The notes: a model not told the origin generated them from the letters alone. 64,000 bases of DNA from Gracilariopsis chorda (GCA_003194525.1 NBIV01000204.1:62001-126000), one strand, 5' to 3'; positions 1-11,547 are shown, numbered from the stretch's first letter. A program made the numbers and translations.

Positions 1-1631
1 ACCGAGGTCAAAGAAATGGAGCTAGCTTCCCCCCGATCCTGCCATTTGATGAGATCCAAAGCACAAGAACGCTTGTAAACAGAGAGAAAAAACGAGCAGC
101 CTTGAAAGGAGCCTGCCCGGCGCTCGGAAAAGTAAAGGCACGACTTGATGTAGTGAAAGTTGGGAAGAAGGACGATGAACAAAGCCGAAAGGTACGAATG
201 ACGTCGCTTCGTTCATTTGGACGTGTATTCGCACCAACCGAAGTTGTGGTTCGAGTTTACGTACTTCGTGGGATCAATCTACAGCAAATCGGGGCGCAAT
301 GCAATCCATACTTAACAGCTCGGATTTACGGTGGATACCCAGACTTTTACAGTCAGAAGCATCACCCGATTATCGACGACGACAGCCCGAACGTCTTTGA
401 GATGTTTGAAAGCCGCGTCAAGATGCCAGGAAGATCTGTTCGCATTGAGGTGAAAGATCGCATGCTTCCAGAGGATGTGTTGCCAATTAGCTATCCTATG
501 ATGATAAAGACCGAAGAGGGTAATCCACGAACTGGATGGGTGCGACGAGAGCTGCCCGCGAACATCGGGAAACTGGGCTTTGGATGGTTGGAACAATTGG
601 AGAAACTGTGATAGATCTGGATGCTCGGTGGTACAACTCGACATGGAGATCGCTAGCAAGAACGCCGGTAGAGACTAGATCGCTCTACTCCGAAGAGTCC
701 GTCAATTTAAAAGAGCAGCTCGAAATGTTCATAGACATATTTGATGCTAGCGAATTTGACAAAAGACCAAAGATGTTCAGAGCGATTCCCATCTCGAAGC
801 CTGCGCGAAGTACGAAATGAGAGTTGTGATTTACAAGATTATGGATTGTTTGCTACCGCATACGCTCCAGCCAAACAACCCGAATAAGTTGGCGGCGTTC
901 TACATTCAAGCACGTCTGGGTAACCGACCAGAAGATGAGAAGAGCACAGATACTTGTAAATATGTTGCGGACGGGTTAGCCGAGTTCAATTGGAGAATGA
1001 AATGGGCATTACAACTGCCGCCGCTTGATGTGAAGCCCAGACTGAAACTTCAGGTCTTTGATGATACAAGTCTTGGAATGGGATCAGACCAGCTTTGTGC
1101 TCTTGCCTATATTAAGTTACGATCCCTATTCGATGAGATTGTGACGACGCAGCAACCCATTATCAAAAAGAAGCAATGGATAAACATGGAACATCCAAAC
1201 TACCCTGGCGTTCAAGCTCAGATTCAGATATCATAGAACTGACGACAGCAGAGCTCGCTGCGAAAAAGAAGTGCTTTGAAGCCAAAAGTGGATATAAGGA
1301 GTCACAGCATGAGGATTACGTTCTACCAGTTTCTTTCCGACCGGCTTCGTTTTCTCTATACAATCTAGTCCCGTACTTCAACTACTTGATCATCAGCACG
1401 GTGAAGAACTTGCAATGGACGCTAGCCACAGTGTTGCTGATCTTCCCATTTCTTCCGATGGTTGTGCAGTTCGTGTTCTTGATTACCCCCTGGCAATGGT
1501 ATGCTGCTGGCGGTGTATGTGGAATAGGTGTACTTATTCGAATGCCCTTAGTGAGTGCGGCTAAAGCTGCACGGATGCAAGCGGAGCAAGAGGCAGCAAC
1601 GGTTGTAATAGAGGAAGAAGACACCGAATAG
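1..1631 (+). pseudogene. Ferlin-like C2-domain membrane protein, 3' part, frameshifted
   Basis: The reading frame is open from the left edge, so the gene begins outside the window. A C2 domain starts near base 225 (VVVRVYVLRGINL, then NPYLTARIYGGY) and ends in IGETVIDLDARWY near 600; this layout matches the penultimate C2 of ferlins. A second C2 follows (MRVVIYKIMDCLLP, FNWRMKW, LKLQVFDDTSLG, about 817-1236). A C-terminal membrane segment (WTLATVLLIFPFLPMVV) lies near 1410-1475, with a short acidic tail. That C2-C2-TM order is the ferlin C terminus, a tail-anchored vesicle-fusion family. Homology passes through at least three frames, with shifts near 575, 780 and 1215, and no convincing introns bridge them. 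I therefore call a decayed gene; assembly errors are the alternative. Confidence 0.72.
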
Positions 1632-2880
1632 TACGAGATATCAGTGATGTGATGGAGTTTTGATTCTTTCCTTGTTTGTATGTCTTTACTGGTACTGAAA
1701 CGTGTTACGTGGTTTTGATGCTGTTTCGTTACTACGCGCAACGAAGGGCTATTTCTGTGGTCTCTGTAGTCTGGGTATACCTTCGTGTTGTGAACATAAG
1801 CACTTTGGGATAAATCTATATGGTTCCTTGTGTGTGCGAACTCGATTCCCTAAGACGAATCCACAAAGAATGGACGCCGAAAGGAGTGTGTTTATGAACG
1901 TGAGTTCCAAGAAGAGCCCTGGGTTGCTGAAGAGTTGTCTGCTGTGATACTGATCTCCTCACTATAATGAGGTCCCAAACATCTGATTCAAAGCCCAGTA
2001 GCGCCGAGAATTTTCTATACCACGAAGGTGATGATGGTGGTAGATTGCCGATTAGTACCTGGTCACCCAGGCTCTGTTTCTAGAAGGGAATACCCATTAC
2101 AGGACTCAGCTACAATAGGTGTTCGAAAAGTTCTTGGATCGACGCCTTCTCTCAGCAAGATAGAAGAATCTATCACTGAATCACTAGCTTTCTTACGTAT
2201 AAAAGAGCTGTACAAGGTTCTAGAATCAGCGTAAAGCTTAAGCGACAGGGAAGAATATGCAAAACAATATCATCAGACCATGTACCGGTAATACAGCGGG
2301 GTGTTGGGAATTCCGCGAAGTTGCATCTTCAAGCAACGTACTTAAAAGAATAAGAAACGTTTTTCCCAATGAACTGCATGGCTTTCGTTGCTCTCTAGAT
2401 CATTGTATTCTTCAGGTACGCTTGAATTGAATTCTCAACGACGTAAGCTGACGCACTTTAGCGAAAGGAGGGAGTGCACAGTTTTGAAAGTGTTCCAAAA
2501 TACAATCCAGAACCATTGCTAGCCCACGTGAGACAACTTTCTTTTGCGCATAAAGCTCTGCTCTTCACCCTGAATTGGCTACGCGGGTAAAGGAACACCT
2601 CATAAGACAATAACAGCAGAATCAAGTATCGTACACCGTATTGTATTGTATTGCATTGTGTGAGCTCTCCATACCTCATTGGCATGGCGGAAGGACCCGG
2701 GATGTTGTTAAACCCGTCCAGTTGAAATGGGTCAAAGTTGAAGCTTTTGTTAGTCAGCACTGGAGCTTTGACAGCAGCGGTACAAGCGCAACCCCTGATC
2801 ACAAACGAAACAATTCGAATATTCACGGACTCAAAAGCTATCGTTGCAGCTTTCTAGGGTAAAATGAAGCGTCAAGCAAG
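1632..2880. other. Stretch without a recognisable gene
   Basis: Only short open frames without recognisable domains are present. Part of 2640-2880 may be an upstream, badly decayed piece of the LINE tail that follows, but I cannot show it. Confidence 0.4.
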
Positions 2881-3489
2881 CCCCTCCAATTTCTGGCACA
2901 TGCTATTACTGATGTCAACCCCACAAACAAATTGTACGTCTGCTCCATACCAAGGCACTGCGGGACAACTCGCAATGAAGGCTTAGACTGCTTAGCAGAA
3001 TATGGACTTAGTTTGCCGATGCAGGAGCAAGTACGAGTTCCAATCGATATGATAGATGTTAGAGCGGCTTTGTCGTTGTCTATTAGGGGAGAAAGGTTTC
3101 TTCAGAATTGGCCTGCGTTTGTTACATGCGAAAGGGATGCACGAAAGGCTGAAGTAACGCTTGCACAATTCTACACCAAACAAGTGTCCGCCCTACATCC
3201 TGTGGCGACGTTTCTCGAAAACAGAACCTTGAGATGTGATTGTGGAACGAACGTGAAGAAAGACTATGAGCGCGTTGTGTACCGATGCCCCTGAATAAAT
3301 GCAGCCCGTAGAGAGATGTTAGCTGCTCTCCCAAGAAAATATAAGGAAAGTATACAGCAGCTAATCCATGAGCTACAGACGTTCCTGGCCTTCCTGAAAA
3401 GAGAAAGCTTTTACTGAAAGCTCTCCTTCAGCTTAGTAATAAAAAGCTTATCTCCACAACAAAGAAGAAGAAGAAGAAGAAGAAGGAAG
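2881..3489 (+). mobile_element. LINE (non-LTR retrotransposon) 3' end, RNase H tail
   Basis: The frame at 2932-3294 reads SIPRHCGTTRNEGLDCLAEY, which fits the conserved end of the LINE RNase H domain (W-x-PGHCG-x-x-GNE-x-AD-x-LA). A further segment (ARKAEVTLAQFYTK, then a Cys-rich CDCGT) matches the region that follows RNase H in these elements. After the stop at 3292 the same frame still reads a plausible C terminus. The copy then ends in a (GAA)n tract, a normal kind of LINE 3' tail. The element is 5'-truncated and decayed. A second member with the same tail type lies on the reverse strand at 46397-47417. Confidence 0.6.
3461..3486 (+). repeat. (GAA)n microsatellite, LINE 3' tail
   Basis: A run of GAA/AAG triplets follows the LINE RNase H tail directly. 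The reverse-strand LINE at 46.4 kb ends in the same repeat, so the tract is probably part of the element. Confidence 0.8.
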
Positions 3490-4045
3490 CAGCGAGTAAT
3501 TACGATTGCTTGCGAGATTGCTTAAGTTCTGTGGTTGCTCATTCTGGTTACACATTTTGGCCACAATCCGCGAAAGGAGACACAGAAACGGTTAGCCCAA
3601 CCGGTAAGCTTGAATTTAGTCGTTGTCGGGGGTAGCAGAGGGTCATTTGTTTGCGGTTTCGGCAAGGGAGCTAACCTGCTGGCAACATGAATCGTGCTTG
3701 ACGATGAGGACAGGAAACCGTGAACGGTAACACGGCGAATGAGGGCTCGGAAATGATGGGAGTTGCGTCACGGGATTAGCGGCCGATGAGAGACTAATTT
3801 AGGGGTTTCTGCACAGCTGCATCCCATCTCACGGCCTTTTCGCACCAAATCCTCGCCAGCCCTGCAGGCCCCATCCGGCCGTGCATGAGGGACTGCCAAT
3901 TGCTGGCCAATTACAGTACCAGAGCTGCCAATAATTGCCCAAGTACAGGTGGTAGCCAAATGTTGGTCAATAGTTGTCCACGTGTACCCTCCAACAGCCA
4001 ACAGTTGTCCAGCAACTGGCGTTTCGTCTACTAGGGCAAGTGTAG
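3490..4045. other. Non-coding stretch with degenerate short repeats
   Basis: No gene is seen. From about 3890 to 4020 the motif GCCAATTGTTG recurs in degenerate form (for example tgccaattgctggccaatta, tgccaataattgccc, cagccaacagttgtcc). This is where a 5' LTR and gag N terminus of gypsy-1 would be expected, but I found no match to the putative 3' LTR at 8174-8502. Confidence 0.35.
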
Positions 4046-5026
4046 TTGTGGAAAATGGAGGAAAACGGCGACTTGAAGTTCTTTGCGAACACGATCTCTA
4101 CGCTCGCTTCGCAGGTGCACGTCGTGCAATGCGCCAGTTCAAAGCTGAAGCGGAAGCACACACAGGCAATCCCTGTCGGAGGACCGACAGCAAATCCTGG
4201 TGAAACCGAAAGGAAAAAACCAAGGAGAGGCACGCGTGCCCAGAAGACAGGTAGTGGAAGTCGCAGCACCACTGACCAGAACTCGAGGGATAGGGCAAGC
4301 TCTGAGAAATGGACGAAACCCTGCTTGAACAAAGCAAAGTGATCCGGAGTGTACTCCATCAGTCAGTGCCCCGTAACCACGAAGTAAGAGCGGCGCGAAT
4401 TACTCGACCTGCACTTCGGGAGGAAAAGAAAGAACGGAAAGAATGCGAAGGCCGCTGTACTCCGCTCCGCCTCTGAACCCACCCCGAACGCAGAAGACGG
4501 CCGATACGAAATCCTTCTGAACGACATCAAAACCGTGGCCCTAGGAGACTCTGGCGCAGACTATTCAACCATACCTTCGGACTTCTTCTTGTCAATTCGT
4601 GCCAAGTACTCCGAGCTCACAGCCGAGCCGCTAGAGAAACCCATGACACTCGATACCGCACTGAAGTCCGACGAATTGCTGCCACCAGTGACTGCATCCC
4701 GAAAGGTCACCCTGGATCTGACCATCGTGCTACCGCAGACAGGAATCCCTGTGTGCATCAGAGACGTACAGTTCCTGAGCGCGGACACGGAAATGCCTGA
4801 GGTACTCCTTGGCAGGCCGCTACTGAAGGCGATGGGATTCGATTTGAATGAACACCTACATCGCGTGGCGTCGCTCATAGATGGGAAAATAGAAGAGAAA
4901 CTACAAGGAGGACCTTGTAGACTATCTGCAGCGACATATCAGGGTCTAAGCTATACGGAAATGGACGACGACCCCATAGACCCGCCGGAGTGCCTGCAAG
5001 CCAGATTCGGCGTGGATTCCGTGTAA
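4046..5026 (+). pseudogene. gypsy-1 gag remnant and aspartic protease
   Basis: One frame runs from 4046 through the protease, with stops near 4340 and 4385. The early part is basic and Ser/Thr-rich and lacks a visible capsid domain or zinc knuckle, so most of gag is missing. The protease follows: ALGDSGADYSTIP carries the catalytic D-S-G, and MPEVLLGRPLLKAMGFD is the usual second conserved loop. The frame stops at 5024 (TAA) and resumes in the same frame into reverse transcriptase, so the stop is probably a point mutation. Confidence 0.7.
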
Positions 5027-6738
5027 TCGATCACCGAAGCAATCGAGTCGGCTGTCGAGGAGGCCAGCAAGAACTGTCTATCGGATGGAGGCACGAGGAA
5101 ACTCCGGGGCATGTTGGAAAAACATCGAAGCTGTTTTCGGATCAAGCTAGGACCAGACTCACCAGCCGATATACGTCCTCTTGCGATGAAGCTCGCCTCA
5201 AATGCCAAACCCTACCGTTCCCCGCAGCGCCGATACTCGCCAGCCCAAAGAGATTTTATCAAGCACACAATTTGCGAGCTGGAGAAGATCGGCGCAGTAT
5301 ACAAGAACGATCAGGCAGGGTGGGCATGCTCGGCCCTGGCAGTTCCAAAACCGGGTACGGACAAGCTTCGATTCATGGTCAACCTGAGAGGAACCAATGC
5401 CAAGAATCTACCATTGCAGTCTGCGATGCCCCACTTGGAATCGATGCTACAGGACTGTGGAGAAAGCAAATGTTTCGCGAATATTGATTTCACGCACGGG
5501 TATTGGCAAATACCCTTGGACAAGCTTTCGCAAGAAGTCATGTCTATTCAAACACCAGCAGGAATATATTCACCGATGAGGACGTTGCAGGGGGGCACTG
5601 ATTCTGGCAACCATTTCCAATCCGTACCCAGAAAAAAGTTAGAGGGGAAGGCACAGCGCATGCTGCAATGGTTAGACGATTTCCTCATCCACGCCAAGGA
5701 CGAGAACGAGCTGCTGTCCGATATCACCGCATTTCTCGAGGTGTGTACAGAAGTCGGGTTCAAATTGAACCCCAAGAAGTCTTGCTTCTTCACCACCGAG
5801 GTGAAATTTTGCGGAAGGATAATTTCATCCGAAGGAGTCCAGTTCGACCCTCGAAATTTCGAGGCTGTACTGGCGATGAAACCCCCGAGGATTGGAGACG
5901 AGTTGCAGCAGTTGCTGTGCACAACCAACTGGATGAGAACATCCATTCCTCAGTACTCCCGACTCGTAGAACCTCTTCACCAACTGCTGGAAGAAGCATG
6001 CCAGAAGGCCGGGAAGAGGACGAAGAAAGCTCTCCAGAAGGTAGAGCTTGAATGGAACGAAACCCACTCCGCAGCGTTCGAGCACCTCAAAGAGCAGCTA
6101 GCAGAAGCAACGAAATTGGCGCTTCCAAAGGAAGGGTACCGCCTTTGTCTGTTCACGGACGTTTCAGATACCCATTGGGCAGCTGTTCTTACGCAATCTC
6201 CCGAGAATGAGCAGAAGAACCGATCGAAGAGCAAACCCACGAACCGCTGTGCTTTCTATCCGGAGCCTTTAAAGGTTCATCGGAGCGCTGGAGTGTCCCC
6301 GAGAAGGAGGGATTCTCGATCGTCGAATCCATGTGCAGGTTGGATTATCTAACAGTCGGACGACTAGTCTCCATCTACACCGACCACGCAAATCTCGTCT
6401 ACATTTACGACCCATACCGTCGCAGTCCCGGTATCGCCCGACACACAGCCAACAAACTTACACGCTGGGCTCTAAAGCTGAATGGGTTTCGATTCGTCAT
6501 CGAACACGTACCTGGAGAACGCAACGTCTGGGCTGACATGTTGACAAGATGGGCGGTGCAACTCAGGAAGACTGTGCAGTCCGCCAATATTGGACGCGTG
6601 AGTGCACTCATGTCCGCGCCGATCAACCCTGGAATAGACGATGCGTACGATTGGCTTTCGCTGCAGGATATCATCCAATCGCAAGATGCAAACCGCACCA
6701 GTGCCCCAAAGCGAGCCCACGAGAACGAAGGAGCCATC
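5027..6738 (+). pseudogene. gypsy-1 reverse transcriptase and RNase H
   Basis: Reverse transcriptase spans about 5150-5850. RFMVNLRGTNA and FANIDFTHGYWQIPL are the core palm motifs, and QWLDDFLIHA is the catalytic loop, with LDD in place of the usual YxDD or FxDD. RNase H follows (LCLFTDVSDTHWAAVL near 6140, then IYTDHANLVYI near 6375 and a closing VPGERNVWADMLTRW). A frameshift near 6245 separates the two RNase H halves. The stop at 6739 separates this part from integrase. Confidence 0.75.
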
Positions 6739-6741
6739 TGA

Positions 6742-8120
6742 ATGCCCACAGGGCAAATGTGGATACCCGACAGTGACCAAAAGTTGCAACTAAGAATCTT
6801 GATCGCGGCACATACCGGTAAAGGCGGACACCGAGCAGTTGACCCAACTTTCCAGACAGTAGCAGCCCATTTCTGGTGGAAAGACCTCAGGCGAAGGACC
6901 ACGAAATTCATCGCCTCCTGCTCCCATTGCATCGCTACTGAGCCAGGGAAAGTCGTTCCCAGACCATTCGGACACACCCTGCATGCCGACAAGCCAAACG
7001 AGCTTCTGCATTTCAATTACTGCTACATGCACAAAGGCGATAAGAGCAAGCTCTACACTCTGGTGGTCAAAGACGACCTCTCAGGCTATGTTTGGCTCAA
7101 GAGCACGGAGGAAGCCGACTCCGACACCACAGCGGACGCACTGGTGGATTGGTTCGCATGCTTTGGAGTAGCCCAGTAGTGGATCTCTGTTCAGCGAAGC
7201 TACTTTAAGAACAAGCTCGTCAAATCTCTGGCACAGAAGCTGAAGGCCGACCACCATTTCACATTTCCGTACTGTCCTTGGAGCAGCGGATCCGTCGAAG
7301 TCATCTGCCGCGAACTACTCAGAGCCTGTCGGGCATTGCTGTCAGAATTTCTGCTGCCACAGTCGGCGTCGCCGAGCGTTTTGCCGCTAGTACAGTCCGC
7401 GCTGAACAGTGCACTGACGAGAAGGCTTAACGGAAAGTGCCCGTTGACCGTATTTACCGGACTCCGCCAAGACTCACCTCACGCCACCATAGTGAGAAGT
7501 CAGAAAAAAGTACCCACGGTCGGAACCATCGACAGCATGCGTGCTAGAGCCTTAGTGGAAGTCAATAGGGTGCAAGAGGCATCGCACAAGATGCATAGAA
7601 AGTGCACAGACCAAGCAAGAAGACAGCGAAGGTCTTCGGTCGATGCCCACAACCGGAGAACCAGGGTAAGAGCTGTCGACTTCACAGAAGGCGACTATAG
7701 GCTTAAGGCTGTGATACAGAGGGATATACGCGCAAAGACGAGTTTGAAGTGGAACGGATCCTTCCGAGTCACAGCGTGTCGAGAACAATTCATTTTTGAA
7801 GTAGAAAACCTACTGGACGGAAAGAAGGAGCTCGTGCACGGTAGAAGATTGACATTGTTCCGCAAAAAGGACTTTGAAATATCAGAAGACATCAAGGATC
7901 ACCTCGCGTATCAGCAAAATGAACTCTTGGTAATCGAGGACTTCGAGGATATTCGTCGCCGGAGTAATCAAGTAGAATTGCTGGTGAAATGAACTGGTTT
8001 TTCTGTCAAAGAATCGGACTGGGTCAACATCGATTCACTACGTACGGACAATCCCGAACTTTTACAGCAGTACCTGGAGGAAACCAAGAAGTCAGGGACA
8101 AGAAGAAAACGCAACCTCAT
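6742..8120 (+). pseudogene. gypsy-1 integrase with chromodomain-like tail
   Basis: The N-terminal zinc finger is intact (AAHTGKGGH, then ASCSHC). The core begins LLHFNYCYMHKGD and continues past a TAG at 7177. The C-terminal domain reads LKWNGSFRVTACREQFIFEV followed by LVHGRRLTLFRK. After another stop at 7990, the frame gives SDWVNIDSLRTDNPELLQQY, which looks like the end of a chromodomain. Such a domain would target integration to particular chromatin. Stops make it non-functional. Confidence 0.7.
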
Positions 8121-8173
8121 TTCAGCCATCGACACACACTCACCAAACGAAGCGTTTGGCTGTGGGGGACTTT

Positions 8174-8502
8174 TGATTGCGCATTATGCGTGAGACGCAT
8201 ATGTGGCTGAATTGTAGGTAGCAGGTTGCGTAGGTAGCAGGTTATCGGAGGTAGACCTGCACCACGGGTTTGAGAGCTGTTACCCATAGACCGTGGGTGA
8301 CGTCAATTCAAAAGAGGTAGTTTCCTGTTTGAGAGCCGCCCGAAGGAGGCAGAATAAATACCCGGTTTCGGTATGAAGAATCCGAAACCGGAGGCATCCT
8401 CAGACGAACTTCTGAGGTCCTGTACCTGTTCCCTCGCCTCTCGTTCTCTCGCACGCCTCCGTCGTGTGACTGCCCGCTCCAGCCTTCCTGTCCTGACCAA
8501 CA
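8174..8502 (+). repeat. Putative 3' LTR of gypsy-1
   Basis: A purine tract (gtgggggac) lies just before a TG start at 8174. The right end is set by copia-1 coding sequence that resumes at about 8503, which gives a CA end (gaccaaca). It contains a TATA-like aataaata near 8353. No 5' partner was found, so the borders are approximate. Confidence 0.45.
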
Positions 8503-8700
8503 TCGAGTAAAAGACCACGCAGCCACATACACTCTCAGATTGCGTATGCCATTTCCCCATACTCCGCTTCTACTGTAGACTGCGCTACGATGACCTGCTT
8601 CTTCGACCTTAACGAGGTAGCAGCACCATAATATAGAACTGCGAGACCACTAGTCGATTTTCGGTCCAGTAGATCACCGGCAAAGTCGGCTTCTCTGTAT
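8503..8700 (-). pseudogene. copia-1 RNase H fragment
   Basis: The reverse strand reads EADFAGDLLDRKSTSGLAVL, then SLRSKKQVIVAQSTVEAEY and ECMWLRGLLLD. These are the classic copia RNase H motifs (D-x-D-W-A-G-D, RKSTSG, SKKQ, STEAEY, WLRGLL). One in-frame TGA separates YAI from ECMW. Homology breaks at about 8503, where the gypsy-1 LTR ends. Confidence 0.75.
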
Positions 8701-8795
8701 TAAACGAGCAAATAATTATTCTTCTGATAAAAAGCCCCACAAACTTTGTTCTCTTCAGTTAGCGCAGCCCTGTTTTCCCGGCTTTTCATTGGTTA

Positions 8796-9835
8796 CTACC
8801 GACTTATCACGGAAACGTGATAGACAACGTTCCCAAACCCATCCAGGAGCTCTAATTCCATGGGTTCACCTTTAACTTCAGCAGTATGACCTTCGCTTGC
8901 AGTACCAAATTCTTCATCCAGTCCAGTATGACCATTATCTTTATTAACGATATCTTCTTCATCTACGCCGAGCAAATCGGAAATACTTGTCCTCTCATCT
9001 GTCGATGTATTGGTTGGCCACGCCAGCCATGACTCATCAAACGGGACATCTCTGGATACGGAGAAGGTACAGCTCTCTGGATAGAAGATTCGATAAAAGT
9101 TGCCTCGTTCGAGTCCGACCAGTATACCTTTCCTCGCTCTTGGAATGAACTTCCCTTCTTGTTTCTTCTTCGGAATGTGATCATACACAAGTGCACCAAA
9201 CACCTTGATGTGCAAAATGTCAGGACGGGCGCTGAACAATGTCTCATGAGGAGTACAATTCTCCTGGGACGCAGACGTGTACGTAACATTCCTGAGGTAG
9301 TTTGCCGTATTTACCGCTTCAGCCCAAAGGGAGTTTCTTCCAGTGACCGGCAAGAGGGACATCAGCATTGTCATTGCAGGATAATCTAACGTACCGTTTA
9401 TTCTCTCAGCCTTTCCATTCGACTCAGGGCTGTAAGGGGCTAAAGGTTCACTCCGAGTGCCCCGTTCCGCAGCCAATGGTGCAACGCATTTGAAAGGTAT
9501 TCCTTTGCTTTATCAAACCTGCTACCTTTCAAACTCTTTCTAAGTGATCTTTGGAGTTCTGTCATCATCTGCTTAACAGCCTCTGATACTTCAGAACGCC
9601 TGTAGAGAAACCGAATCATCGAGTAGGCACTCGAAGCCTCATATAACGGCACATAATAAATTGCTCCTCCCACAGATAAAGTGCGCATTGGTCCAACGAC
9701 GTCAGTGTGTAGTAGGTCTCCAGGGCTCCGAGATTCACGACCGGTCTGGCTTGTAAATCTGATGTCTCGCACTGACTTCGGTTTCTTGCAGTTATCTCCA
9801 ATAGCGCACTTGGTACCTCCCCTGAGGGACATACT
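8796..9835 (-). pseudogene. copia-1 integrase
   Basis: Two overlapping reverse frames are joined by a shift near 9450. The first has LLHTDVVGPMRTLSVGG (first catalytic Asp) and FDKAKEYLS (second Asp region). The second has PYSPESNGKAERINGTLDY, which supplies the catalytic Glu, followed by the copia-typical HIKVFGALVYDHIPKKK and ARKGILVGLE. The three catalytic acids are visible, but the frameshift would stop synthesis. The following reverse transcriptase is missing. Confidence 0.78.
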
Positions 9836-9895
9836 ATCAACAAATGGAGCAGTTTTGCGACGATGGTATTCACATAAGTGTCCCAGATGGTTTTG

Positions 9896-10432
9896 CTACA
9901 ACTTCCATTCAAGTATCCTCGCCTTCCGCACAAGAGATTTCGACTCAACAGCAAGATAAGAAGGTTTGAGAAACGCCTCATACAGTCCCGTACGCTTGCA
10001 CTTTATGCCCATAATGCAAACTTCGTTCATCTCTGGATCAGTCACAGTGCACGTGCCATGACCAGTTCCTTCTTCATTCTTAAAAGTTATGGAGAAACTC
10101 TTCTTCCAAATGTACCCTACTGATAGGAGGTTGAACTTCAAGCCAAGAACATACTGCACCCCTGTGAGAGTTAAAAAATTCTTCCTCCATTGGATGATAG
10201 CAGTAGAATGTATGTCTTCTTTATCATTAACTGATGTGTGGTGTCCATCCCCCACTTCAACAATATCACGAATAGAACTCTTCAATTCCATTAACACTGC
10301 TCTTTCATTGCATATATGCGTGGTTGCTCCAGAGTCGATAAACCTCTTTGAATTGAGTCCGAAACATTCCTCTCTGACGACTAGCTCTCTGGCAACCGAT
10401 ACCACATCGGTACCGAATGATTCAGCATCCAC
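9896..10432 (-). pseudogene. copia-1 aspartic protease region
   Basis: RFIDSGATTHICNERAVLME contains the D-S-G-A-T active site with the copia-type H-I-C-N extension. It continues as VQYVLGLKFNLLSVG, the conserved end of copia proteases. The zinc-knuckle segment expected just upstream is not recognisable. Confidence 0.75.
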
Positions 10433-10525
10433 CGCGCCTAAAGGATATGCGTACTCGCATTGCTCTACAATCGAAATGGGTTTACCACCTTTAAAGGTTG
10501 CATGACCCGTTTGGAAACCAAGCCA

Positions 10526-11062
10526 CTAGTACTGCTTGGGTATTCTCTGAGCCCTCTGTGAGGTATATGCAGAATCAATGTTCCGTAATCCAAAAGCTCT
10601 GTATTCAATAACCTTGGTGAACAAGCTCTCCCACGCCCGAGCTACATTCGGGTCCGAAATTTTATTGGACACATTGTCTTCGGACGACTCATACCGTTTG
10701 GTTTTACCTTTCCAGTTTTTCTTCACCTACCGATGGCTACCGATGGCGTGTTCACTTCCTCTCTTTTCTACCTGTACGGTGTTCGTCATACGCCAACTAC
10801 TCCGTACTCGTGCTGGAGTTCGAGGAGTAGAAGTCTGCCTCATGGCCCATTCACCTTCTCCTGTTCTTCTTCTTCTTTCTTTTTGGTCTCCGTCGCCTCT
10901 CATTCTCCAGTCTTGAAGAACCACCACGACCCGAGTCTCCTCATCAGGGTCCCTGCTACTACCAGTTGGTTCCAGAAAGAATGTACACCTGGGACCTTCG
11001 TCTAAATGAAGTTCTGCCAATTTTCGAAATGGATTGGTGAGCTTCTCAACACTTTCGTTCAT
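10526..11062 (-). pseudogene. copia-1 gag remnant
   Basis: Two reverse frames (11062-10727 and 10726-10526) carry gag-like pieces such as NPFRKLAELHLDEG and ARAWESLFTKVIEYRAF, the latter near its end. The middle is low-complexity Arg/Pro/Thr. Similarity is weak, and the assignment rests mainly on position upstream of protease. Confidence 0.45.
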
Positions 11063-11137
11063 AGGAAGGGATCGCTAGATAGCATTCGCTACCGGAAAAA
11101 CCTGTTGTTTGCGTTGAATGGTTTGCGTCGTTACAGG

Positions 11138-11547
11138 TGTTGGGATTGAAATTCTGGTAATTTGGTGATCCTCTTTGGAGGGCGCATATGCGCCCACGAG
11201 GTGCCACGCGTGGTTCTTAAAGTCAGATGAAGAATAGGTGGACAGCAGTTTCTATCTAGCGTAAACGATAGGTAATCCATTTAGCATCACAAAAGTTGGA
11301 TTGTGACCATGAATGATGATTGCACATTGGACGAAGAACGTTTCTGAATGGAAGAAAGTTGCCACTGCGGAAAGAGCAAACGAGAGAAGCCCATCTCACT
11401 TGCGGTTTGTAGACCCCCAGATCCTCTATATAATAAAAAGGATACGATAGAATCGTAGAACTAATGCAAATATGGATACGTCTCAACCACAATTTATCAT
11501 ACAATCCTCTTTGCTACTCGTGTAAGCCCCTGAAAACCGCTACAACA
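11138..11547 (+). repeat. copia-2 5' LTR
   Basis: It starts tgttgggattg and ends accgctacaaca. It aligns along its length with 16164-16567, for example cctctttggagggcgcatat against cctctgaaggacgcatag, and the shared end catacaatcctctttg. It is strongly diverged from its partner. Confidence 0.85.

Larger units (their letters stand above)
4046..8502 (+). mobile_element. Ty3/gypsy LTR retrotransposon gypsy-1, 5'-truncated
   Basis: The order is residual gag, aspartic protease, reverse transcriptase, RNase H, integrase with HHCC finger, chromodomain-like tail, polypurine tract, LTR. Homology uses one frame to about 6245 and another after it, with several in-frame stops, so this copy is dead. The right end abuts copia-1 RNase H codons at about 8503, which makes it a nested insertion. 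No 5' LTR or complete gag was found. The polyprotein resembles gypsy elements common in oomycetes. Confidence 0.8.
8503..11137 (-). mobile_element. Ty1/copia retrotransposon copia-1, reverse strand, RT deleted
   Basis: Read on the reverse strand, the order is gag (11062-10526), protease (10432-9896), integrase (9835-8796), then RNase H (8700-8503). Reverse transcriptase, which should separate integrase from RNase H, is absent; only about 95 bases lie between them. The low-coordinate end is cut by gypsy-1 and the high end by copia-2, so neither LTR is visible. Several frame changes show that the copy is dead. Confidence 0.75.

Noticed and set aside
1-1631. Programmed frameshifting to explain the ferlin frames
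   Set aside because: No slippery heptamer or shift motif was evident at the three break points, and three programmed shifts in one gene would be unusual.
5202-6240. Many overlapping frames in the gypsy-1 RT region on both strands
   Set aside because: Only the frame with RT motifs is supported; the others are out-of-frame echoes.
8303-8560. Reverse-strand frames at 8303-8560 as a gene
   Set aside because: They cover the gypsy-1 LTR and the copia-1 RNase H end in wrong frames; the RNase H frame explains the right half.
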